From the NCBI GenBank assembly GCA_026390735.1, contig JAPLFJ010000057.1, positions 1 to 49,750 of the forward strand: a stretch of 49,750 nucleotides of DNA, given 5' to 3'. Each line of letters starts with the position of its first letter. Position 1 is the stretch's first letter. This document shows, piece by piece, positions 43,420 through 49,750 of this stretch. Source of the stretch: Ignavibacteriota bacterium. Lineage in GTDB: Bacteria > Bacteroidota > Ignavibacteria > Tepidaquicellales > Tepidaquicellaceae. The position numbers and the translations under genes were made by a program. The notes beneath the pieces are model-generated. The model was not told the DNA's origin and searched no databases. It saw nothing but the letters and a program-made list of their open reading frames with translations.

Positions 43420-43971
43420 ATGGCAAAAGCAACAACAAACGCTAACAGTAATGTTAGCACACAGGATGAATTCATGAAGTTCGTGGATTCGCTGCCTGCC
43501 TCAGGCTCTAAGAAAGGCAGGACAGTAGAAAAGGCGACGTTAGGTGATCTACTTTCGTTGGACATCTCAAAACTTCGAGATTTGGAAGAGGCAATTTACC
43601 TTTCCGGCACTAACATCGAAATCAACCTTAAAGGCGATATCGGTGTTTTTTCGGCAGCTTTACTAAGCAGAAGATTTAAAAGAAAAGGTTTTGCAGGTCG
43701 CAACATCAATCTCGCAATTCCTGCTTCTGTTGGTGAGCAAGAAAGAGAAAAACTCACAGACCGTATTGGTCTTTGTGTGAAATCTGAATTTGCTGATGAA
43801 GTAAAATCTCTCGTTAAAAAAGGTGCTTCTATCACTATGGCCGAAGCGAAAAAATATGGTTTAATCGACCAAGAGGTTGACCTTTTAAAGCGCAGAGGCT
43901 CTAAGCCTACAACAGCAATTGCAGCCTCAGACGACAAGACTGTCGATGAGAACTCAACAGCTACAGCCTAG
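43420..43971 (+). CDS. Hypothetical protein with a ClpP/crotonase-like C-terminal motif
   Basis: 183 residues. A polar N-terminus (~45 residues) leads to TNIEINLKGDIGVFSAALLSRRF, a hydrophobic strand-turn-helix region, and later VKKGASITMAEAKKYGLIDQEV, which resembles the A-x-x-x-GLID segment of ClpP-type and crotonase-fold proteins. No catalytic Ser-His-Asp set is evident, so similarity may be only local. The tail is Thr/Ala-rich. It lies directly upstream of the GHKL ATPase and probably shares its operon. Confidence 0.5.
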   Translation: MAKATTNANSNVSTQDEFMKFVDSLPASGSKKGRTVEKATLGDLLSLDISKLRDLEEAIYLSGTNIEINLKGDIGVFSAALLSRRFKRKGFAGRNINLAIPASVGEQEREKLTDRIGLCVKSEFADEVKSLVKKGASITMAEAKKYGLIDQEVDLLKRRGSKPTTAIAASDDKTVDENSTATA

Positions 43972-44020
43972 CGATGGAAAGGAGGAAGGGGGAAGGATTG
44001 TTTTATCTTCCCCCCCTTTT

Positions 44021-45727
44021 ATGAAAATTACTTGTAAAATATCTCCACGCTTGATCATGAACATTTCATCATCTTACACTGACCCGAATCGTTCCTTCAT
44101 GGAATTTGTAGATAATTCAATTGATGCAGCTGAAAAAGGAAATATACTTATGCACACACTCAATGGCGAAGCAATCGAATATGCACACTCAGTAGATATT
44201 AAAATTAGTATTACAGGAAAAACATTCAGGGATGGTAAGGTCAAAATAAGTGATAATTGTTCAGGAATAAAAGAACTGAGAAAAGTAGTTGAAAGAATTG
44301 GAAACTCAGAAAAGAAGTCTCAGTCCTGGACTAATGGACAGTTTGGTTATGGAATCTATTCGTTTATGGCTGTTTGCCAGACAATGGAAATTAGAACTAA
44401 GCATTCCGATAATTTATACTCTGAATATATTAAAATTAGTAAGGATGACTTTATGATTGATGATTTGAACGATTTGAAATTTGATATAACTCAAGAATCC
44501 CCTCATACAACGGGTACAGGAACTGAAGTAATATTGTCTGGTTTCTCAAAGGATAGTTGGAATGATATCGACACTGATTTACTTAAAAGTGAAATTGAAG
44601 ATCACTTTGAATTATTACTAAGAGATCCATCGATTAAGATAAGAATCAGGAATTCCAATGGCACTTCTTCATTATGTGTCCCATACGATTACAATAAACA
44701 CCAAGGTGAGATTTTTGAGAAGAGTATAACCATTCCTATAAAGGGAAATAAGTATGATGATTTGTTCAAGAAGAATGAAATAAAGATTTTTCTTAAGATT
44801 ACGCCTGGAGTTTCTGTTGAAAGACCACCGGTATTAATATCGAAAAACCGAAGGGTACTGGAATTACGCCAGATTAAATTGCTCAAAACATTTAACAAAC
44901 TGAAGATTTATAGCCGTCCTATTGTGACAGGTTATGTAGATACAAAGGATTTACTTACTCCGACACTGGCAAGAAATGACTTTAAGAACGATAAAAATTT
45001 TAAGTTAGTAAGGAAAGCGATACTTGATGCAGAAGATGAAATACTCGCGAAGTTTAAAGAGGTAATCGCATCATCTACAACAAGAGATTTTTCAGAATTG
45101 GAATCGGATTTTAATTCTAATCTGGAAAGTCTGATTGATTTAACATCTGATGAGAAGATGAATATAAAACCTGGAGATGTAGTAACAATCTCAGAATCTG
45201 GTGAAAAGATACTTAGTGTACTTGTGCGGGATGTAGACGGCTCAAATGAATCGGGATTTCCTACAGGTTCAAACTCGTCAGGTGGTAAAAAAAGCAAAAA
45301 GAAAAATACTCCCTCAGAGTTAGATGACATAATTAGCATGGATCATAGCCGGGAGTTTGTAATACCACCCAGAAGTAATGAAAGAAGCCTAATAATGAAA
45401 ATTGATGATACCTCGGACCCTATAAAGGATAACGATGGAAAAGAAAAGCGGTCAGAATTATTCGGTAACACTGTGAATATATACAAGAAACATCCTGATT
45501 TTATGAAAAGAATATCTAAGAACACTCTTGAAATCGAAATCATTAATTCTGAATTGATAACATACCTGGCTAGTGAGATGCTCATTCATTATACCAACTA
45601 CAACTTTGAACAAAACAAGAAAGACAAACAATCAGACAGTAAAGAAGTACTAATGTTTTTCACTGATTGGCTTTACAGGCTTGAAGATTCGCTTAAGAAG
45701 TTAATAGGCAAACCTTTAAGTAAATAA
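44021..45727 (+). CDS. GHKL-type ATPase (Hsp90/MutL/MORC-like)
   Basis: 568 residues from the ATG at 44021; an earlier in-frame ATG at 43919 would overlap the previous gene and lacks conserved sequence. All Bergerat-fold motifs are visible: N box FMEFVDNSIDAAE (27-39), G1 ISDNCSGI (76-83), G2 NGQFGYGIYSFMA (105-117) and G3 TGTGTEVIL. A transducer-like domain follows with LTPTLARNDFKND. Residues ~380-470 are a disordered Ser/Lys linker, and the C-terminal ~100 residues are helical. Such ATPases act as nucleotide-controlled clamps on DNA or proteins. It is the only clearly identifiable protein in this operon, whose role may be defence or element maintenance. Confidence 0.85.
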   Translation: MKITCKISPRLIMNISSSYTDPNRSFMEFVDNSIDAAEKGNILMHTLNGEAIEYAHSVDIKISITGKTFRDGKVKISDNCSGIKELRKVVERIGNSEKKSQSWTNGQFGYGIYSFMAVCQTMEIRTKHSDNLYSEYIKISKDDFMIDDLNDLKFDITQESPHTTGTGTEVILSGFSKDSWNDIDTDLLKSEIEDHFELLLRDPSIKIRIRNSNGTSSLCVPYDYNKHQGEIFEKSITIPIKGNKYDDLFKKNEIKIFLKITPGVSVERPPVLISKNRRVLELRQIKLLKTFNKLKIYSRPIVTGYVDTKDLLTPTLARNDFKNDKNFKLVRKAILDAEDEILAKFKEVIASSTTRDFSELESDFNSNLESLIDLTSDEKMNIKPGDVVTISESGEKILSVLVRDVDGSNESGFPTGSNSSGGKKSKKKNTPSELDDIISMDHSREFVIPPRSNERSLIMKIDDTSDPIKDNDGKEKRSELFGNTVNIYKKHPDFMKRISKNTLEIEIINSELITYLASEMLIHYTNYNFEQNKKDKQSDSKEVLMFFTDWLYRLEDSLKKLIGKPLSK

Positions 45728-45759
45728 CAATATTTAAAATAATTTAAAATTATCTGAAA

Positions 45760-45864
45760 ATGATACTAATTGAAATAAGAAACAAAGGTGAACCTGAAGT
45801 ATCTCTATCGAGAGTTCACAAAAGAGCTTTACAAGCTCGAAGAAATACTGAAAGACCAAAGTAA
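45760..45864 (+). CDS. Small basic protein (34 aa)
   Basis: A short frame 32 bp after the ATPase gene, MILIEIRNKGEPEV...ending RNTERPK. It is basic, with one beta-like and one helical segment. Position in the operon is the only support. Confidence 0.35.
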   Translation: MILIEIRNKGEPEVSLSRVHKRALQARRNTERPK

Positions 45865-45909
45865 ATAATAATAATGTCATAAAATAATTTAAATGAAAGG
45901 ATTCATACA

Positions 45910-46611
45910 ATGACAAATAAGAAAGTAAAGACAGTAAAGAAAGAAAAGACAGTTAAGAACGTTAAGAAAGAAAAGAAAGAGGGAGTTACAAAAGAAACAC
46001 TTAAATATGCTGTGATTCCCATAAAAGATGAGTTTAAAGAATCTCACATGGTAGAAATAATTGGAGAATATAAGGCAGATCATCGCACCTTTATGATATT
46101 GTTGCTCGAAGATTTAAAGAATTCGAAAAACTTTGAGTTGATTAGAATGCTTCATGATTTTTTAGATGTTAACGATATTAATGTTGGATGTATAATTAGC
46201 GGGGAGAATCATTTCTCAGCGATTCTTATGTTATCATCAGTACGCATAAAATACAGATCTGCTACATACGATACACAATTTGTATACGACAAGGACGATT
46301 ACATTAAAAAGAACTTCGAATCAGATGATACTTATTTCACAGGAAAACTTAATAGACACTTTGGATCAGGTAATCTTTTTAATGCTGATGCTATTTTGGC
46401 AGCCTATAAGGAAGGTGATGACATTAGTGCATTTAAAGCCTACGTGTTGGGCATAATAGATAATATAATAACATTTAGTAAAGAAGATTTCGAAGACGAG
46501 ACTTATAGAATTGATATCATTAAAGATGTAATATCTGTAACCAGATTGTACATAGAAAGAATGAAAAACATTAAAGATTATTTATTCGGTTTAATTCAGA
46601 AACTGTATTAA
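45910..46611 (+). CDS. Hypothetical protein (233 aa) with Lys-rich N-terminus
   Basis: The first ~30 residues are mostly Lys/Val/Glu (MTNKKVKTVKKEKTVKNVKK), perhaps a nucleic-acid-binding or disordered tail. The remainder is an alpha/beta domain (YAVIPIKDEFKESHMVEIIGEY, INVGCIISGENHFSAILMLSSV, helical C-terminus). No family is recognised. It lies in the GHKL operon and a terminator follows. Confidence 0.6.
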   Translation: MTNKKVKTVKKEKTVKNVKKEKKEGVTKETLKYAVIPIKDEFKESHMVEIIGEYKADHRTFMILLLEDLKNSKNFELIRMLHDFLDVNDINVGCIISGENHFSAILMLSSVRIKYRSATYDTQFVYDKDDYIKKNFESDDTYFTGKLNRHFGSGNLFNADAILAAYKEGDDISAFKAYVLGIIDNIITFSKEDFEDETYRIDIIKDVISVTRLYIERMKNIKDYLFGLIQKLY

Positions 46612-46632
46612 GGTTAGTAGATAACACAAATG

Positions 46633-46661
46633 GGTGCTAAAGAAACTTTTTAGCACCTTTT
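46633..46661 (+). terminator. Rho-independent terminator
   Basis: GGTGCTAAA (46633-46641) pairs with TTTAGCACC (46649-46657), followed by TTTTAT. It ends or attenuates the GHKL operon before the next small gene. Confidence 0.85.
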
Positions 46662-46697
46662 ATAAACAACAATAATTAATAGAAAGGAAATGAAAAC

Positions 46698-47105
46698 ATG
46701 AATGCAACAAAAAAGAAGTCACCAAATACAACATGGACTGCAATGATTACCAGTAGCTTTCTCGAAACAAAAGAAGTTTTGCAGAGGTGGGCTCAAAATA
46801 TTGTTGAGACTCGGCCAGATTTATATCCGAAAATGGGTGGTCTTATGTTTACCACACCTGATGAGAATAGTTTTACTCTGACACTTCTTCTTGGTAATGA
46901 ATTAGGGCGCTTCAATATTTCAATCGACATGAAGTACGTAGACGGAAATACAGTTTTAAATTTTAGATCTTATGCAATGACAGAGAAATCTGAAAAAGAG
47001 AAATACTTGCTCCAAATCGATTTAATTTCTCTGGGAAATAAATATGAGCCAGTAGTTAATTCTTTCAGGGATTTGATAGCTGAGATTCAGGAAAATCAAG
47101 AATAA
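46698..47105 (+). CDS. Hypothetical protein (135 aa)
   Basis: An AGAAAGG-type leader precedes the ATG. Beta-rich middle (GGLMFTTPDENSFTLTLLLGN, GRFNISIDMKYVDGNTVLNF) between helices. No signal, no catalytic motif, no family recognised. The compact alpha/beta pattern suggests a single folded domain. Confidence 0.6.
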   Translation: MNATKKKSPNTTWTAMITSSFLETKEVLQRWAQNIVETRPDLYPKMGGLMFTTPDENSFTLTLLLGNELGRFNISIDMKYVDGNTVLNFRSYAMTEKSEKEKYLLQIDLISLGNKYEPVVNSFRDLIAEIQENQE

Positions 47106-47162
47106 CAAAGCATTATATCATTGTCAGACGCAATCACAAAATATAATCCCATATCACTCTCC

Positions 47163-47202
47163 CAAAGCGAGGAGGGCTTGGTGCCTCCTTACTTTGAGGA
47201 GG
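47163..47202 (+). promoter_or_regulatory. Leader hairpins with competing SD-like sequences
   Basis: CAAAG and AGGAGG (47163-47175) pair with CCTCCT and CTTTG (47184-47196). A second AGGAGG (47197-47202) can pair with the same CCTCCT instead. Two mutually exclusive hairpins expose or hide SD-like sequence ~100 bp before the next gene. A ten-codon frame starting at 47204 is just beyond. Confidence 0.45.
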
Positions 47203-47299
47203 ATGGTTTTGTATTGTACAAATGAATTTAAGTAAGAAAACATATAACAACATATTTATTAAACTAAAACTAATACAATGAAAAAAAAAAGAAAGAAAA

Positions 47300-47989
47300 A
47301 TGTTAAAAGACTGGCTAGATAAAATTGAAGTGCCGGAAGAGTTAAGAACATTTTACAAAAGGAATATTACATTTAGAAAGAATTCCCACAGTGGGAATAA
47401 GACAGTGCATTTATTCGATAAGGTTAATAAAGTTATTCCTCGTTTTTTTATGAAATCAGGTGTGTTGGCTTTCACTACCATAGGCACTATAGAGCATTGT
47501 TTTAAATTAATGTGGGAATTTCCGAAAGGAAGCTTCAGGCTGGAACTCGGAAGGGAGAATAAGTACGATGTCGCAGTAATAACATTTAAGCGCGGATTTG
47601 AAGACTCGATAGAACTCCCCATTTTTTTCAACAAGATTCATCCTGAGGACAAAACATCAGAGACCCCTTTATATCAAATTATACAAGTGCAAGGATTGCA
47701 GTTACGTATTATTGATAATGGTATTTGGGACCAAGAGAAAACATCAATTTATAGTGATGACTATAACACTATTGACACATTCCTTACAAAATATGAGAAA
47801 ATGTATCCAGGGCAAATAATAGCCTTTGGTATAAAGGATGAAGATAATGATAATTTGGTGGCGGATGATAAAACAACCCATGAATATGAAGCTTTTGCAG
47901 GATTCGATAAAGACGGTGGGATAGTATATCTGTTGATAAAAAGTTACAGTGAGAATTACAGACGCGAGAAGACAATTAACTTGAAATAG
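47300..47989 (+). CDS. Hypothetical protein (229 aa)
   Basis: Starts MLKDWLDKIEVPEELRTFYK. It is alpha/beta with several strands (GVLAFTTIGTIEHCFKLMWEF, SFRLELGRENKYDVAVITF, GQIIAFGIKDED) and an acidic loop. No signal or catalytic motif. It ends 13 bp before the excisionase-like gene. No family is recognised; general resemblance to the 135-aa neighbour (short strands plus an F-x-L pattern) hints at related folds, which is uncertain. Confidence 0.6.
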   Translation: MLKDWLDKIEVPEELRTFYKRNITFRKNSHSGNKTVHLFDKVNKVIPRFFMKSGVLAFTTIGTIEHCFKLMWEFPKGSFRLELGRENKYDVAVITFKRGFEDSIELPIFFNKIHPEDKTSETPLYQIIQVQGLQLRIIDNGIWDQEKTSIYSDDYNTIDTFLTKYEKMYPGQIIAFGIKDEDNDNLVADDKTTHEYEAFAGFDKDGGIVYLLIKSYSENYRREKTINLK

Positions 47990-48002
47990 TGGCATAATAT
48001 AC

Positions 48003-48386
48003 ATGACAGACACAACATCAAATAACACCATAAACACCCACCAGCCTCCTGCGGAAACACCTTCGCGGGAGGACTTGAGGTTGTTGTCTGTTAAACAAAA
48101 TAACTGTAAGGTGGGCTATGGCGAATTAGCCCTACTTTCAAAACGTAAAGCAAGAACCGAACTTAGAATTGGTAACGATACTTTAAATAAACTGATAGAG
48201 AATGGGCAGATTAAAACAATCTTAATAAATGATAAGGAGAAGATTCCTTACATCAGTCTTCTCGATTATATATATAAAATGAGTTTAAGGAAGGAGTCAA
48301 AAGTGGAAAAGAACTATTTTACTAGCGAAGAAAAATCGATAGCTATGGCAAATAACATTATTCAAGAAATTAATAACGGAGGTTAA
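48003..48386 (+). CDS. Excisionase-like helix-turn-helix protein
   Basis: 127 residues. Residues ~45-95 (LALLSKRKARTELRIGNDTLNKLIENGQIKTILI then KIPYISLLDYIYK) fit the HTH_17/MerR-like fold of recombination directionality factors: helix, recognition helix, short wing with a basic residue, then a helix. The N-terminus is polar and disordered. It ends three bases before the integrase gene. It would favour excision, or regulate int, at the tRNA attachment site. Confidence 0.7.
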   Translation: MTDTTSNNTINTHQPPAETPSREDLRLLSVKQNNCKVGYGELALLSKRKARTELRIGNDTLNKLIENGQIKTILINDKEKIPYISLLDYIYKMSLRKESKVEKNYFTSEEKSIAMANNIIQEINNGG

Positions 48387-48389
48387 ATT

Positions 48390-49481
48390 ATGGCATCAAT
48401 AACAAGAAAGAATGGTATGTACATTATTCAATACTGGCTTACAGGTAAAAGGAAAACAATAAATACAAAGCTGGAAGCAACGGAAGCAAACCTTGACAAA
48501 GTAACATTAATGAAAAACCGAATTCAGGACAAAGTTGAAATTAAAAAACGCGACATGAAGTACAGGGATATCCTTCATAGTGTAAGTAATATAGAAGAGA
48601 AAGATATTACTATTGCAAAAGCAGAAGAGTTGTTTAAACTTAAACTGGTACTGACATCAAAAAGTTTTCAGGATAGATTTAGAGTGGCAATGAATAACTT
48701 TAACAAAATAGTACCTAAAGAGTTTAAAGTAAGTAAAGTAACTTTTGAGCATTCTCTCATGTTCGTAAGATTGCTGATGGAACAAAAGTTAAGCAACGCA
48801 TCCATTAGAACGTATTATGAACATATCAAGATGATGTTTCAATTTCTTGTGAAGCATAAATACCTGCAAACATCCCCTCTTAACTCTGATGTATTGCCCA
48901 GAAAATCAAAGAAAGCGATTATTACTTTTGAAAAAAATATGCTTGATGATATTTTATTAGCTTCAAAAGAAATTTCTAGCCAAAGTAAGGACGAGAGCTT
49001 CTACAATATCTTAATGTTACTTTTACTTACAGGATTAAGGCCCAAAGATTTGATTGAAATAAAAGCCTCGGATATTAACTTTGCCGAAAGAAATGTTCAT
49101 ATTAATATTTCAAAAACAGACAAAGAAATACATATTCCAATGTCACAAAAACTTTTTGAATTTATATCTACTGAGATGAAGTATATTGCGGAGCTTGATA
49201 GTGACCAACTTATATTTCCAGGATACACCGTATCAAGAATAGGAAGAAGATTCAGAAGACTTAAGAGTAAACTTGGAATCAAGGAGAAATATGTATTCAC
49301 GTTAAAAACGTTCAGGAAAAGTTTTGCTACACATTACGCAAGAGGACTGGACATTCAAGATGTAGCTTACTTATTAGGCCATGATGAAGTTGCCACCACG
49401 AAAGCATATTATTCAAAAATACTAACAGAAAATGTTCGTTCTAAGATGGATAATTTTGATGAGCGGTATGACAAGAAATAA
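48390..49481 (+). CDS. Tyrosine recombinase (integrase)
   Basis: 363 residues. The N-terminal ~70 residues are an arm-binding-like domain (TRKNGMYIIQYWLTGKRKTI), ~75-165 a SAM-like core-binding domain (AEELFKLKL ... RTYYEHIKMMFQFLVKH), and the rest is the catalytic domain: R217 in LLTGLRPKDL, K242 in NISKTDKE, K306-x-x-R309 in LKTFRKSFATH (the usual His replaced by Lys), H331 in LLGHDEV and Tyr340 in TTKAYY. It ends ~95 bp from the right tRNA core, the standard place for an island integrase. It should catalyse integration and excision at the 43-bp core. Confidence 0.93.
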   Translation: MASITRKNGMYIIQYWLTGKRKTINTKLEATEANLDKVTLMKNRIQDKVEIKKRDMKYRDILHSVSNIEEKDITIAKAEELFKLKLVLTSKSFQDRFRVAMNNFNKIVPKEFKVSKVTFEHSLMFVRLLMEQKLSNASIRTYYEHIKMMFQFLVKHKYLQTSPLNSDVLPRKSKKAIITFEKNMLDDILLASKEISSQSKDESFYNILMLLLLTGLRPKDLIEIKASDINFAERNVHINISKTDKEIHIPMSQKLFEFISTEMKYIAELDSDQLIFPGYTVSRIGRRFRRLKSKLGIKEKYVFTLKTFRKSFATHYARGLDIQDVAYLLGHDEVATTKAYYSKILTENVRSKMDNFDERYDKK

Positions 49482-49536
49482 TTTACTGAAGTAAAACTGA
49501 AGTAAAATGTTATTTCCCAAATCTTGTAAGAACGAC

Positions 49537-49570
49537 AAAGCCCTGTAACTTGTATGTTTTACAGGGCTTT
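49537..49570. terminator. Bidirectional terminator between integrase and tRNA
   Basis: AAAGCCCTGTAA (49537-49548) pairs perfectly with TTACAGGGCTTT (49559-49570). It serves the integrase and the convergent tRNA. Confidence 0.88.
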
Positions 49571-49576
49571 ATGGCA

Positions 49577-49652
<76 letters not shown>

Positions 49653-49723
49653 TGTTACACAATAATGCAATATAATGCTTAAAAATCAAACTTTTTAGTC
49701 ATATTTTAATATTTTCTTTTCCC

Positions 49724-49750
49724 ATTACAAAAAACAAAACACGCTGAAAA
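49724..49750. repeat. 27-bp repeat matching 9661-9687
   Basis: 25 of 27 positions match the left-end copy, at the identical 147-bp offset from the attachment core. The window ends within it, so its full extent is unknown. Confidence 0.65.

Noticed and set aside
43596-43937. Leftward 113-codon frame opposite the ClpP-motif protein
   Set aside because: The plus-strand frame fits the operon and has a continuous fold-like pattern; the antisense frame is Ser-rich and isolated.

Overview
The window looks like an AT-rich chromosome from the Ignavibacteria/Bacteroidota group. The main evidence is repeated type IX secretion (T9SS) C-terminal sorting domains of the NYPNPFNP...GKEVATL...KKMVLIK type on large secreted beta-propeller proteins. 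Bacteroidota-style promoters (TTTG, 19 nt, TAATTTA) upstream of some genes agree with this. This placement is inferred from protein families and was not measured.

Layout. (1) Positions 1-9513 are ordinary chromosome: a short tandem repeat, a small secreted protein, a zinc-ribbon protein, a cation diffusion facilitator, and three T9SS-exported propeller proteins. One propeller gene is broken by a 91-bp palindromic element. (2) Positions 9514-49619 are best explained as a ~40 kb integrative island in a tRNA-Pro(CGG) gene. A 43-bp copy of the tRNA 3' half lies at the left end (9514-9556), the intact tRNA lies at the right end, and an excisionase-like gene plus a tyrosine recombinase lie just inside the right end. 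(3) The last ~100 bases are chromosome beyond the tRNA.

Inside the island, left to right: two large T9SS cargo proteins (10.3-16.5 kb); a compact ubiquitin-like conjugation operon with ribbon-helix-helix regulator, acidic protein, Ubl, E2-like, E1/ThiF-like and JAB/JAMM protease (17.8-21.3 kb); a leftward block of genome-defence genes (21.7-30.7 kb) with specificity subunit, N6-adenine methylase, a protein of unknown function, a GIY-YIG nuclease with a RAMA-like domain, and a HamB/HamA-like helicase-nuclease pair (Hachiman type); a papain-like protein, a coiled-coil membrane protein and a set of lipoproteins sharing a repeated promoter cassette (31-37.3 kb); a plasmid-like replication module with two winged-helix initiator-like genes, phased iteron-like repeats and a polymerase-palm-like protein (38-41.6 kb); and a rightward operon of mostly unrecognised genes around a GHKL (Hsp90/MutL/MORC-type) ATPase, leading into the xis/int pair (42-49.5 kb).

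The same 91-bp GC-rich double-hairpin element occurs twice, at 6660-6750 in a propeller gene and at 24808-24898 in the methylase gene. Conceptual removal of exactly 91 bp restores the reading frame in both genes. This shared element, the Ubl-E2-E1-JAB operon and the unrecognised GHKL ATPase operon are the most interesting parts of the window.
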